Below, one piece after another: positions 8,142 to 17,242 of a stretch of 64,000 nt of DNA. The translations under genes were made by a program, and so were the position numbers. The notes under the pieces were generated by a model. That model was not told where the DNA came from and searched no databases. It was given only the letters and a program-made list of their open reading frames with translations. The stretch's first letter is position 1; the number at the start of each line of letters is the position of its first letter. The DNA is from Marnyiella aurantia (GTDB lineage: Bacteria; Bacteroidota; Bacteroidia; Flavobacteriales; Weeksellaceae): positions 496,001-560,000 of the forward strand of contig NZ_CP059472.1 in the NCBI RefSeq assembly GCF_014041915.1, read 5' to 3'.

Positions 8142-9028
8142 TGGGTACGCTAAAGGATATTAAATCTGATTTCCAAGAGGAGCTTTCGCAACAATATTCC
8201 GTTTCCGAAACCGAAGTTCTGTTTGAAATTTTCTCTGAAGAATGGCTGGGTCTGAACCGCCTGCAGCTGCGTGCGGCTCTGCAAAACCCTCTGGAAACTG
8301 AAACTGAGGGGAGATTTAAAGATGCCTTAGGGCAGCTGAGAGCAGGAGTACCCTACCAGCAAATTCTTGGCAAGGCCCTGTTTTATGGTTTAAACTTCGT
8401 TGTGGACAATAACGTACTAATACCACGGCCTGAAACCGAAGAACTTATGGAGATTGCTGTGGCTGAACTTCAGTTGCTTACGGAACGGAGTAATGTACGT
8501 TCTGAGATTGATAATACTTCCGGCAAGTATCAGTTAAGAATCATTGACATCGGAACCGGCAGTGGCGCCATTGCCATTACATTAAAAAAGCAGTTTCCCG
8601 AAGCGGTGGTTTATGCCGTCGATTATTCTGAAGCCGCCCTGCAAACCGCTGCAGGAAACGCTGTACTGCATGAGACGGAAATCAATTTCATCCACATGGA
8701 TTACCTGAATTCTGAACTTCAGGGAAAGTTTGACCTGATTATTTCCAATCCTCCTTATATCGGGCGGGATGAAGCTGATGAAATTGCCGATTCTGTAAAA
8801 GAGTTTGAACCAAAAATGGCGCTCTTTTCACCAGTGGAAGACGCTTTGATTTTCTACCGTAAAATTGCTGCAGATTCGGCGCATCATCTGGCTGAACAGG
8901 GCATCATTCTGCTCGAAATCAACCAGAAGCTGGGCCCGGAAACCCTGGAGCTTTTTAAGGAATTTCCGTCGGCCGAGCTGCTGAAAGATTTGTCCGGAAA
9001 CGACCGGTTTATCCGCGTGGTTATCTGA
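8141..9028 (+). CDS. prmC: Release factor glutamine methyltransferase
   Basis: PrmC methylates the glutamine of the GGQ motif in release factors RF1 and RF2 using SAM. The 295-residue protein has the N-terminal helical domain (to about residue 80) with YQQILGKALFYGLNF and VLIPRPETEEL, then the Rossmann domain with IIDIGTGSGAIAI and the catalytic ISNPPYIGRDE (NPPY) motif. ATG 8141 overlaps the yaaA stop (TGATG); a TTG three bases earlier is less likely. The gene is intact and of normal length. Confidence 0.95.
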   Translation: MGTLKDIKSDFQEELSQQYSVSETEVLFEIFSEEWLGLNRLQLRAALQNPLETETEGRFKDALGQLRAGVPYQQILGKALFYGLNFVVDNNVLIPRPETEELMEIAVAELQLLTERSNVRSEIDNTSGKYQLRIIDIGTGSGAIAITLKKQFPEAVVYAVDYSEAALQTAAGNAVLHETEINFIHMDYLNSELQGKFDLIISNPPYIGRDEADEIADSVKEFEPKMALFSPVEDALIFYRKIAADSAHHLAEQGIILLEINQKLGPETLELFKEFPSAELLKDLSGNDRFIRVVI

Positions 9029-9140
9029 AATGGAGCTGGCGATACAGTCTTTCTGTTCTGTGATCACCTTATCAGATTTACATTTCATGGTTTTCAGTTA
9101 GAGAAAAGCCTGAAATTCCGACAGCTAATTTCAAAAACAT

Positions 9141-9148
9141 TATCTTTG
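9141..9148 (+). promoter_or_regulatory. -7 promoter element (TATCTTTG)
   Basis: Matches TAnnTTTG and lies 33 bases before the first gene of the signalling operon. It is the only such match in the 152-base gap after prmC. Confidence 0.5.
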
Positions 9149-9180
9149 ATATCTTTTTTAAATAAAACAGCAGTTATATA

Positions 9181-10326
9181 ATGATTCTGATCGTCGATGA
9201 TTCACCGGAAAACATAATCTCCCTAAAAAGGGTACTCGAGAAGAACGACTTTGAAGTCGACACCGCATCATCCGGGGAAGAGGCATTAAAAAAAATACTC
9301 AAGAAATCGTATGTCCTTATTATCCTGGACGTGCAGATGCCGGGCATGGACGGGTTTGAGGTGGCAGAAGCCATCTCCGGTTACAGCAGAGCCAGAGAAA
9401 CTGCCATTATTTTCCTGTCGGCCGCCAGTGCCAACGTTAATCTAATCACCAAAGGCTACTCTTCCGGAGGTCTGGACTATATCAGCAAGCCGGTGGACAT
9501 GAATATCCTTTTGCTGAAGGTGAAGACCTTTTACCGTATTTACGAGCAAAGCCGTGCGCTTAACCAGATGCAGGACGCTCTGCGCGAGGAAATTGAGTTC
9601 CGCAAGGAGGCTGAACGCAAAAAGGACGAGTTCATCAGCATCGCCAGCCATGAGCTCAAGACGCCTATGACCAGTATCAAAGGATATATTCAGCTGCTTG
9701 AGCGCAGTCTGGATAAGCACGACAAAGAAACCATAAGGACCAGGCTGAGGAAGGTGCAAAACCAGGTGGAAAAACTGAACCTGCTTATTGCTGACCTGCT
9801 GGACATCTCCAAAATCGAAAGCGGAAAACTTAAGTTCAACAAAAGGTATTTTGCCTTTAACGAAGTGGTAGACCATATTGTGGAGATTATGCAGCAGTCT
9901 AATCCTCACGTAAAAATCATTAAAAAAGGGAGTATAGAATGTGAGATTTTCGGAGATGAGATGCGCCTGGAACAGGTGATCGTAAACTTCATTACGAATG
10001 CCATCAAATACGCGCCTGATACAGACGAAATACACATTAACTATCATCTGGAGGATGACCGGATTTACTTTTCTGTGCGTGATTTCGGCATCGGCATGTC
10101 CGAGGAGCACCAGGAAAAGATTTTCGATAAATTTTACCGAATTGAGGAAACTTCAGAACGCTTCCAGGGGCTCGGGATAGGTCTCTATATCTGTCAGGAA
10201 ATTATTGACCGCCATCATGGAACTATAGGTGTAAAAAGCACTTTGGGCGAAGGTTCCGAATTCTTCTATTATATTCCCCTGCATCCAAGCAAGGAATTAA
10301 TCAACCAATATCAGCATGAGTTTTAA
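9181..10326 (+). CDS. Response regulator-histidine kinase hybrid
   Basis: A 381-residue cytosolic kinase with an N-terminal receiver domain (residues 1-118; acidic D6/D7, phospho-acceptor D50, K103 in SKPVD), a coiled linker (120-148), a HisKA domain with H157 in ASHELKTP, and a HATPase_c domain with N-box NFITNAIKYAP and G-boxes DFGIGMS and GLGIGLYI. There is no sensor or membrane segment, so its input is likely phosphorylation of the receiver by another kinase, for example its operon neighbour. The stop overlaps the start of the large hybrid kinase by 11 bases. Confidence 0.92.
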   Translation: MILIVDDSPENIISLKRVLEKNDFEVDTASSGEEALKKILKKSYVLIILDVQMPGMDGFEVAEAISGYSRARETAIIFLSAASANVNLITKGYSSGGLDYISKPVDMNILLLKVKTFYRIYEQSRALNQMQDALREEIEFRKEAERKKDEFISIASHELKTPMTSIKGYIQLLERSLDKHDKETIRTRLRKVQNQVEKLNLLIADLLDISKIESGKLKFNKRYFAFNEVVDHIVEIMQQSNPHVKIIKKGSIECEIFGDEMRLEQVIVNFITNAIKYAPDTDEIHINYHLEDDRIYFSVRDFGIGMSEEHQEKIFDKFYRIEETSERFQGLGIGLYICQEIIDRHHGTIGVKSTLGEGSEFFYYIPLHPSKELINQYQHEF

Positions 10327-13300
10327 AAAAAATCTCCTATTCGGGCTGGGCTTTTCGCTCCTCCTGTTACTGGTGAGTTCAGCAGCGTCGTTTATAAGTA
10401 TCAGAAACCTTATCGACAGTTCAGGCATGGTTCGCGAAACCAACAGGAACATTAAGGACCTGGACCATGTATTTTCACTGGTAAAAGACGCTGAAACGGG
10501 CCAGCGGGGCTATCTCCTTTCCGGCGACAGCCGTTTCCTGGAACCATATAACCGTGCCAAGGACAGGATAAACGAAGCAATCACCGCGCTTTCTGTACAG
10601 CTTACAGGATCTGCGGAGCAGAGCCGTAATATGGAGAAGCTCCGCAACAGTATTGACATCCGTATCCAAATCCTGGACCGGAACCTGAACTATAAGCGCG
10701 GTAATAATCCGGTTTCCTCTGAACAGCTGCTGGAAGGCAAGAAATATATGGACGAGATCCGGAATATGGTTTCTGTGATGCAGTCGGCGGAGCAGAATGT
10801 ACTGCGGTCGCGTACCGAGAATATGGACAGGTTCGCATCCTATACTCCCCTGCTGATCATCCTTTCTGCCCTGCTGGCCATAACAATCACATTGGTGTTC
10901 TTCCGTAAGGTGAATCAGGATTTCATGGAAAAGTCCAAACTCACCCAGGAACTGGAAGATAAGAACGAGGAAACCGAAAACCGCCTGCGTGCCATTGAAA
11001 AAGTTACCGCTCAAATCTCTAACGGTGACTATGACATCCTGTCCGATGCGAATGCACAAATGAACCTTGGCAATGTAGCCGGGCCTCTTAACCGTATGGC
11101 TGCTTCTTTAAAGGATTCCTTTAATACACTTGAAGAAAAAGAATGGCTGAGCAGCGCGGTGGCTACGCTTAATGACAGGATGATGGGCGAAAAGAGCCTG
11201 GAAAGACTGGCCGCGGATATACTTGAAACCATTACCGACCACACGGGAAGCAGCGTGGGAGCACTTTATCTGCACGAAAACAATCTACTGCATCTGGCAG
11301 GAAGTTTTGCACTGGCTGATGCAGATCTGAAAAGATCAATTAAATTGGGTGAAGGAACAGCAGGTGAAGCATTCCGTTCCTCAAAAAGAATACTGGTGCA
11401 GGACATCAGTGACGAAGCTGTAACTATAAGCTATACCAGCGGTGCAGCCCGTCCGCGAAATATCGTAGCCCTGCCCGTTACACGTTACAATATCCCTCTG
11501 GGTGTTCTGGAACTGGGCAGCACTCATCAATATACCGCCCGGGAACTGGAATTCCTGGAAGCTGTGGCGGGAAATGTAGGCCTTGCCTTCTATGGCGCGC
11601 AAAGCCGCATCAAACTGCAGGAACTGCTGGAAGAAACCCAGGCTCAGTCCGAAGAACTGCAGGCACAGCATTCTGAACTGGAGAATATAAACGCCGAACT
11701 GGAAGCCCAGTCTCAGAAACTGCTGGCTTCTGAAGAGGAACTGCGTGTTCAGCAGGAAGAACTGCTGCAGAGCAATCAGGAACTGGAAGAAAGGACCGCT
11801 CTTCTTGAAGAAAAAAACCTGCTTATCGAGCAGCGTAATATAGACATTCAGCAGAAGTCCATTGAGCTGGAACAGAGCACCAAATACAAATCTGAGTTCC
11901 TGGCTAATATGTCGCACGAACTCCGGACTCCTCTTAACTCTATCCTGCTGCTCTCCAAACTGATGACCGAAAGCGACGACCTGGACGGTCAGTACGTGGA
12001 ATATGCCGAGGTAATGCAAAGTTCAGGACAGGGCTTACTGACTCTTATTGACGAAATTCTGGATCTCTCCAAGATTGAATCGGGCAAGATGACGCTCGAA
12101 ATTGAGGAAGTACCGCTGGCAGACATCACTTATGACATGAAGATGCTTTTCTCGCCGCTGGCTAAAGAGAAAAATCTTGAACTCATCATCGAAACTGATG
12201 AGCGGGTGGCAGAAACCCTCCAGACCGATAAATTAAGACTGGAGCAGATACTGAAAAACCTTTTGTCCAATGCCATCAAGTTTACCTCGGAGGGAAGCAT
12301 TACACTCAGAGTCTTAGGCGACGCTTCCGGGAACAGCATCAGTTTTAAAGTCATAGACACCGGAATCGGGATTGCGCAGGACAAGATGCGTCTTGTATTT
12401 GAAGCCTTCCAGCAGGCCGACGGATCCACGCAGCGTAAGTACGGAGGTACCGGGCTCGGACTCTCCATCAGCCGTGAACTTGCCCGTCTGCTGGGCGGTG
12501 CGATTTCGCTGGAAAGCACAGAAGGTTCGGGAAGTGAATTTACACTGGCCGTACCTGTAGATGCCACAAAAGCCACCGCTGTTGCTGCAAGTGATGAACA
12601 GCCTGTTGCTAAAGCCACACATCCTGTGGCAGAGCAGCCCGAAAGGTATATCGCTTCCCATATTCCACAACCGATAGAAGACGACAGAGAAATCATCAAC
12701 TCCGGTGATAAGGTAATCCTGATTATCGAAGATGATACGCCTTTCGCCAAAATCTTACTGGACTACGCACGAAGCAAGAACTACAAAGGTATAGTAGCCG
12801 TGCGGGGAGATGCCGGTCTGGAAATGGCACAGCTTTACCAACCTCTGGCCATCCTGCTGGATATACAGCTGCCCGTCATGGACGGCTGGCAGGTGATGGA
12901 AGCCCTGAAAGCCAATCCGGAAACCAAGCCAATTCCCGTGCACATCATGTCATCCATGAAGTTCAAGCAGGAAAGTCTGCTGCGCGGCGCCGTGGATTTC
13001 ATTAACAAGCCTTTCGCACTGGAACAGATGCAGGACATCTTCCAAAAACTGGAGCAGGCGCTGAACAAAGGACCGCGGAAAGTACTGATCGTAGAGGAGA
13101 ATGAGCAGCATGCCAAAGCCCTCAGCTATTTTCTTTCCGCCAATAACATCAGCACCGATATCGCCTCCAATGTGACGGACAGCATAGATGCGCTGCATAA
13201 GCGCGAAATAGACTGCGTGATCCTGGACATGGGCGTGCCGGACCGTAATGCTTATGACACTTTGGAGACCATCAAGCAAAGCCAGGGTCTGGAACAGCTG

Positions 13301-13891
13301 CCTATCATCGTGTTCACCGGTAAAAACCTGTCGCAGGGCGAAGAAAGCCGTATCAAGAAATACGCAGATTCCATCGTGGTGAAAACCGCCTATTCTTACC
13401 AGCGTATCCTGGATGAAGCCGGTCTTTTCCTGCATCTGGTAGAGGAGAAAAACAAAAAGAAGCATGAGGGGGCGGTAGGCTTCGTAAACTCCGGTGAACT
13501 CCGGAATATCCTGAAAGACAGAACCGTGCTGATTGCTGATGATGATGTAAGGAACATTTTCTCGCTGACCAAAGCGCTGGAAGTACACGGCATGAAGGTA
13601 ATCCCAGCCATGGACGGCAAAGAAGCGCTGACGTCGCTGGAGAACAATCCGGAGATCGATGTGGTGCTCATGGACATGATGATGCCGGAAATGGACGGTT
13701 ACGAAAGCATCCGCGAAATCCGGGCTACACCCAGGTATAAAAACCTGCCGGTGCTGGCCGTCACTTCAAAAGCCATGATGGGCGACCGCGAAAAGTGCAT
13801 CGCTGTAGGCGCATCAGATTATATTTCAAAACCTGTAGACATTGACCAGCTTATTTCCCTCCTTAGGGTATGGCTGTACGATAAAATTTAA
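10316..13891 (+). CDS. CHASE3-GAF hybrid histidine kinase, three receivers
   Basis: A 1191-residue membrane kinase. It has a TM helix (about 9-29), a periplasmic CHASE3 domain (about 35-170, with DAETGQRGYLLSGDS), a second TM helix (about 176-195), a HAMP-like linker, a GAF domain (about 275-430), a long Gln/Glu-rich coiled coil (430-535), then HisKA with MSHELRTPLNSI, HATPase_c with GTGLGLSIS, and three receiver domains. The first and third receivers have acceptor motifs LLDIQLP and LMDMMMP. The second has EE instead of DD in its acidic pocket (LIVEENEQ) and LDMGVPD, so it may be weakly active. It probably integrates an envelope signal and passes phosphate to the small receivers of the operon. 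Confidence 0.93.
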   Translation: MSFKKNLLFGLGFSLLLLLVSSAASFISIRNLIDSSGMVRETNRNIKDLDHVFSLVKDAETGQRGYLLSGDSRFLEPYNRAKDRINEAITALSVQLTGSAEQSRNMEKLRNSIDIRIQILDRNLNYKRGNNPVSSEQLLEGKKYMDEIRNMVSVMQSAEQNVLRSRTENMDRFASYTPLLIILSALLAITITLVFFRKVNQDFMEKSKLTQELEDKNEETENRLRAIEKVTAQISNGDYDILSDANAQMNLGNVAGPLNRMAASLKDSFNTLEEKEWLSSAVATLNDRMMGEKSLERLAADILETITDHTGSSVGALYLHENNLLHLAGSFALADADLKRSIKLGEGTAGEAFRSSKRILVQDISDEAVTISYTSGAARPRNIVALPVTRYNIPLGVLELGSTHQYTARELEFLEAVAGNVGLAFYGAQSRIKLQELLEETQAQSEELQAQHSELENINAELEAQSQKLLASEEELRVQQEELLQSNQELEERTALLEEKNLLIEQRNIDIQQKSIELEQSTKYKSEFLANMSHELRTPLNSILLLSKLMTESDDLDGQYVEYAEVMQSSGQGLLTLIDEILDLSKIESGKMTLEIEEVPLADITYDMKMLFSPLAKEKNLELIIETDERVAETLQTDKLRLEQILKNLLSNAIKFTSEGSITLRVLGDASGNSISFKVIDTGIGIAQDKMRLVFEAFQQADGSTQRKYGGTGLGLSISRELARLLGGAISLESTEGSGSEFTLAVPVDATKATAVAASDEQPVAKATHPVAEQPERYIASHIPQPIEDDREIINSGDKVILIIEDDTPFAKILLDYARSKNYKGIVAVRGDAGLEMAQLYQPLAILLDIQLPVMDGWQVMEALKANPETKPIPVHIMSSMKFKQESLLRGAVDFINKPFALEQMQDIFQKLEQALNKGPRKVLIVEENEQHAKALSYFLSANNISTDIASNVTDSIDALHKREIDCVILDMGVPDRNAYDTLETIKQSQGLEQLPIIVFTGKNLSQGEESRIKKYADSIVVKTAYSYQRILDEAGLFLHLVEEKNKKKHEGAVGFVNSGELRNILKDRTVLIADDDVRNIFSLTKALEVHGMKVIPAMDGKEALTSLENNPEIDVVLMDMMMPEMDGYESIREIRATPRYKNLPVLAVTSKAMMGDREKCIAVGASDYISKPVDIDQLISLLRVWLYDKI

Positions 13892-13900
13892 CCATTCCCA

Positions 13901-14275
13901 ATGAACGAAAAGAAAGAGATCCTTATCATTGACGATGACAGCAAGAACATTTTTGCCCTAAGCGCGGTGCTGAAGGCCAGGAAATACAGCTGTCTCTCCG
14001 CACTGAGTGCGAAGGAAGGACTGGCCCTCATGGATCAAAATCCCAATATCGGTGCAGTGCTAATGGATATGATGATGCCGGAAATGGATGGTTATGAGGC
14101 CATAGGCCGGATGAAAGCAGAGGAAAACCTTAAAAATATTCCGGTAATCGCCGTAACAGCGCAGGCCATGACGGGCGACCGTGAGAAATGCCTGGAGGCC
14201 GGCGCCGACGGATATATCTCGAAACCGGTAAATGTGGACGAACTTTTGCAGTTGCTTAACCAAATAATGAACTAG
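13901..14275 (+). CDS. Single-domain response regulator
   Basis: A 124-residue CheY-like receiver with DDD at residues 11-13, acceptor Asp in LMDMMMPEMDGYEAI (near residue 53), the Thr/Ser switch (AVTAQAM) and the conserved Lys in SKPVN. There is no output domain. It closely resembles the third receiver of the preceding hybrid kinase, sharing the MDMMMPEMDGYE motif and a GDREKC-type segment, which suggests it arose by duplication from it. Its TAG stop shares its last base with the GTG start of the CheR gene. Confidence 0.92.
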   Translation: MNEKKEILIIDDDSKNIFALSAVLKARKYSCLSALSAKEGLALMDQNPNIGAVLMDMMMPEMDGYEAIGRMKAEENLKNIPVIAVTAQAMTGDREKCLEAGADGYISKPVNVDELLQLLNQIMN

Positions 14276-15108
14276 TGACTTCTGAACACGCTGATGAACA
14301 TCTGGAAATGCTGCTTTCCGATGTGCTGGAAATTTACGGTTACGACTTTACAGGCTATTCCCGTGCTTCGCTGAAGCGGCGGATCGTGAGACTTTTTGAA
14401 CTGGACAGGTTTGTAAGCTTCGCCGAATACCGGTATAAAATACGTACAGATCCTGCCTATTTCAAGCGTTTCCTGGAACAGGTAACCATCAACGTGACGG
14501 AAATGTTCCGCGATCCGGCATTTTACAGGACACTGCGCACCGAAATCCTGCCGCGTTTGGGCACCTACCCTTTCATCCGCATATGGATTGCCGGCTGCAG
14601 CACCGGTGAAGAAGCCTATTCGGTAGCCATTTTCCTTAAGGAACTGAACCTACTGAACAAATCGCTGATCTATGCCACGGACATTAACAACACGGTGCTC
14701 GAGAATGCATCGCAGGCCATGATCCCGATGAGCAAACTGCAGCTGTACACGGAAAACTATATTGCCGCCGGCGGAAGTGAGAATTTTTCAGATTATTATT
14801 CGGCAAATTACAGCCTGGGTAAGCTCGATGACGAACTGAGGTCCAAGATCATCTTCTCCAGTCACAATCTGGTCACGGACAATTCCTTTAACGAATTCCA
14901 GCTCATCCTGTGCCGCAATGTAATCATCTACTTCGACAGGCCGCTGCAGAATAAAGTCTTCCGCCTCTTCGACAACAGTCTGGAGAAATTCGGCTACCTG
15001 GCCCTGGGCACCAAGGAATCCCTGGATTTCTCGCCTACTGCCAAAAACTTTGAAAGGCTGAAAGGTGAAAAAATCTGGCGTAAAATTTCAGGCGATGACA
15101 AAATGTGA
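14275..15108 (+). CDS. CheR-type protein methyltransferase
   Basis: A 277-residue SAM-dependent methyltransferase of the CheR family, which esterifies glutamate side chains of chemoreceptors. It has the N-terminal helical domain (about 1-75), NVTEMFRDP, the SAM motif AGCSTGEEAYS (near 104-114), YATDINN and CRNVIIYFDR. It starts with GTG at 14275, overlapping the previous stop by one base; the family N-terminus supports this start. No methyl-accepting receptor, CheA or CheW is nearby, so the target is probably not a flagellar chemoreceptor. The coiled coil of the hybrid kinase is a plausible target, which is inference. Confidence 0.9.
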   Translation: MTSEHADEHLEMLLSDVLEIYGYDFTGYSRASLKRRIVRLFELDRFVSFAEYRYKIRTDPAYFKRFLEQVTINVTEMFRDPAFYRTLRTEILPRLGTYPFIRIWIAGCSTGEEAYSVAIFLKELNLLNKSLIYATDINNTVLENASQAMIPMSKLQLYTENYIAAGGSENFSDYYSANYSLGKLDDELRSKIIFSSHNLVTDNSFNEFQLILCRNVIIYFDRPLQNKVFRLFDNSLEKFGYLALGTKESLDFSPTAKNFERLKGEKIWRKISGDDKM

Positions 15109-15661
15109 AGCACTGATCATAGGAGGCTCTGCCGGAAGCCTGGAAGTTTTGCTCAAGATGCTTCCCGGGCTCAATCCTGCACTTCCCTTCCCGGTGATCA
15201 TCGTGCTGCACAGGATGCCGGGAAAAGACAGTATCCTGACCGATCTTTTGGCCGCCAAAACACAGCTTCGGGTAAAGGAGGTGGACGAAAAGGACGCACT
15301 GGAGCCGTCCACCATCTATATCGCCCCGCCCAACTATCATCTGCTCATTGAAAACAACCGTACCTTTTCGCTGGATGCCTCGGAGAAAGTGAACTTTTCG
15401 CGACCCTCGCTGGACGTAAGTTTCGAAAGCGCTGCGGATGTCTTCGGCAAAAACATGGCGGGACTTCTGCTGTCCGGCGCGAACAGTGACGGTACGGCCG
15501 GTCTGAAGATCATTGCCCAACAGGGCGGAAAAGTGCTTGTGCAGAATCCGCTCACCGCGGTGGTTAACTATATGCCTGCACACGCGCTGGAACAGATAGA
15601 AGCCGACGCCATACTAACACCGGACGAAATGCCGGGATATATTAATTCATTAACTAACTGA
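15095..15661 (+). CDS. CheB-type methylesterase lacking a receiver
   Basis: A 188-residue catalytic CheB domain without the N-terminal receiver found in classical CheB. The Ser-His-Asp triad is visible as the GGSAGS serine, the histidine in IVLHRMPG and the aspartate in GANSDGTAGL. CheB removes methyl groups or deamidates glutamines placed by CheR. ATG 15095 is chosen because the protein family begins CEALIIGGSAG; the frame also has an upstream GTG at 15065. It overlaps the CheR gene by 14 bases. Regulation probably comes from the separate receivers of the operon rather than from an attached domain. Confidence 0.9.
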   Translation: MTKCEALIIGGSAGSLEVLLKMLPGLNPALPFPVIIVLHRMPGKDSILTDLLAAKTQLRVKEVDEKDALEPSTIYIAPPNYHLLIENNRTFSLDASEKVNFSRPSLDVSFESAADVFGKNMAGLLLSGANSDGTAGLKIIAQQGGKVLVQNPLTAVVNYMPAHALEQIEADAILTPDEMPGYINSLTN

Positions 15662-15672
15662 CAGACAATAAT

Positions 15673-16035
15673 ATGGATAAGAAAGTATTTATTTTTGATG
15701 ACAATGTGGAGATCCTTGAACTCTGTACCGAAATCCTGGAAGATTTGGGTTTTGAGGTAAAGACTTCGCCAACCACCAATGAGGTGGTAGAACAGGTGAC
15801 TGAATTTATGCCGGACCTGATCTTTATGGATAACTGGCTGCCGGACATCAGCGGGATTGAAGCTACCAAGCTTATAAAAGGCAATGAGGACCTCAGCCAC
15901 ATTCCGGTGATTTATTTCTCTGCCAACAGCAACATCAGCGAACTTGCTGCACTTGCGGGTGCGGACGACTATATTGCCAAGCCGTTCGACATTGAGGCCT
16001 TTGAAAAGACGGTGCTGAAATATGCAGAAGCATAA
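15673..16035 (+). CDS. Single-domain response regulator
   Basis: A 120-residue receiver with acidic pocket FDDN (residues 8-11), acceptor Asp in IFMDNWLPDISG (near 53), YFSANS and the conserved Lys in AKPFD. No output domain. It follows the CheB gene by 11 bases and closes the signalling operon, or is followed by one small membrane gene. It differs from the operon's other stand-alone receiver, so the two likely have different partners. Confidence 0.9.
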   Translation: MDKKVFIFDDNVEILELCTEILEDLGFEVKTSPTTNEVVEQVTEFMPDLIFMDNWLPDISGIEATKLIKGNEDLSHIPVIYFSANSNISELAALAGADDYIAKPFDIEAFEKTVLKYAEA

Positions 16036-16069
16036 TTTCAGCGGATACTCAAACCTTTACCAAAACACA

Positions 16070-16273
16070 ATGATGAAAAACACCTTATTTAAACTTTTTT
16101 GCGCAGCATTCGTGCTAACCACCGTGTCTTACCTTATGGACGGTGACCCGACGGAGCCGAAAATGGCTGTGAGATTTGCAGAATTCGCGGCAGTACTGGC
16201 AATATTTTATCTCATTATTTCAGTCCTGTGGTTTTCGGCCGGATTTCTGTTTAGGAAATTACGCCGGTCATAA
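16070..16273 (+). CDS. Small two-helix membrane protein
   Basis: A 67-residue protein with helices near residues 6-22 and 32-58 and a basic C-terminus (FRKLRRS). No family recognised. ATG 16070 is used; ATG 16073 is equally possible. It lies 34 bases after the last receiver gene and before a terminator, so it likely belongs to the same transcript. Confidence 0.5.
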   Translation: MMKNTLFKLFCAAFVLTTVSYLMDGDPTEPKMAVRFAEFAAVLAIFYLIISVLWFSAGFLFRKLRRS

Positions 16274-16291
16274 ACCGTCATATTAACACAG

Positions 16292-16318
16292 GCAGTCTGA
16301 TTCAGGCTGCTTTTTTTT
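16292..16318 (+). terminator. Rho-independent terminator
   Basis: gcagtct (16293-16299) pairs with aggctgc (16304-16310) with one G-T pair and a short loop, followed by eight T. It closes the signalling operon. Confidence 0.75.
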
Positions 16319-16469
16319 GGCTTAACAGTTACCGCTACTCGTCTTCCGCCGTTTACAGGACATTGACGGCACACTACGTAAACGCTATTATTTTATTGCT
16401 ATTCGTTTTTTATTTATTGTTTTTCAATAAATAATAATTAGCTTTGACTTTACTTAAAACCATTAAATC

Positions 16470-17006
16470 ATGTCTAAAACCGATAACATTCTGTTCATTA
16501 TCCTGCAGGTTATAGCCTGGATTATCTTTGTAGGCCTCAGCATTGAGGCCGGCGGCCTTATTGTCAATTTCGTATTCAGCATCTTCAGTCCGGATATGCT
16601 GCCCAGGCTTTACAACAAACTGGACCTCACCGGAATCTTCGACCAAAGCAGCGCAACTTATTATGGTCTCTACAGTTTCATCCTGATCATTTCCCTGCTG
16701 AAGGCTGTACTTTTTTATGAGGTAATTAAGCTTACCTGGACGCTGAAACTGGATCACCCCTTCACGCTGACCGTGGCACGACAGATTTCAACCATCAGTT
16801 ACTTTACCCTGTCCATCGGACTGTTGAGTTATATTGGGCGGCAGTTTGCAAAACAGGTGGAACGCAGTGGGTTCAGCACCGGAAGTCTGGATGTGTTTTG
16901 GAACGACAGCCAGGCATTTGTTCTGATGGCCGCTATCATTTATGTCATTTCTGCTATCTTCAAAAGAGGCGTTGAACTTCAGGACGAACACGACTTAACC
17001 GTTTAA
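16470..17006 (+). CDS. DUF2975 membrane protein
   Basis: A 178-residue protein with four hydrophobic helices (about 8-40, 62-88, 104-124 and 140-160) and the central FYEVIKLTWTLKLDHPFT segment characteristic of DUF2975. The family has no proven function but is regularly encoded beside a small XRE-type repressor, as here. The pair is separated by three bases and transcribed together. An AT-rich upstream region at 16385-16440 may hold the promoter, but no clear -7 match was found. Confidence 0.85.
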   Translation: MSKTDNILFIILQVIAWIIFVGLSIEAGGLIVNFVFSIFSPDMLPRLYNKLDLTGIFDQSSATYYGLYSFILIISLLKAVLFYEVIKLTWTLKLDHPFTLTVARQISTISYFTLSIGLLSYIGRQFAKQVERSGFSTGSLDVFWNDSQAFVLMAAIIYVISAIFKRGVELQDEHDLTV

Positions 17007-17009
17007 GCC

Positions 17010-17237
17010 ATGCCGATCATTGTAAACCTGGACGTCATGATGGCCAAACGCAAAATGTCGCTGAATGAACTTTCAGAGAAAGTGGAACTTACCCTCTCCA
17101 ACCTTTCGATCCTTAAAACCGGCAAGGCCAAAGCCGTGCGCTTCAGCACACTGGAAGCTATCTGCAAAGCGCTGGAGTGCCAGCCCGGTGATTTGCTGGA
17201 GTTTGTAAGTGAGGATGAAAAAGCAAAACCGGATTAG
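17010..17237 (+). CDS. Small XRE-type HTH regulator
   Basis: A 75-residue helix-turn-helix protein (YozG-like) with the sequence AKRKMSLNELSEKVELTLSN forming helices 1-3 and CKALECQPGDLLEF closing the domain. It is the usual partner of DUF2975 membrane proteins and probably regulates the pair; a membrane-sequestered repressor model is inference. It begins three bases after the DUF2975 stop. The gene on the other side is convergent, and its end lies only a few bases away. Confidence 0.88.
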   Translation: MPIIVNLDVMMAKRKMSLNELSEKVELTLSNLSILKTGKAKAVRFSTLEAICKALECQPGDLLEFVSEDEKAKPD

Positions 17238-17242
17238 ATATC

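Noticed and set aside
9181..16035. Complete chemotaxis operon
   Set aside because: CheA, CheW and a methyl-accepting receptor are absent, so the CheR/CheB genes do not make a standard chemotaxis system.
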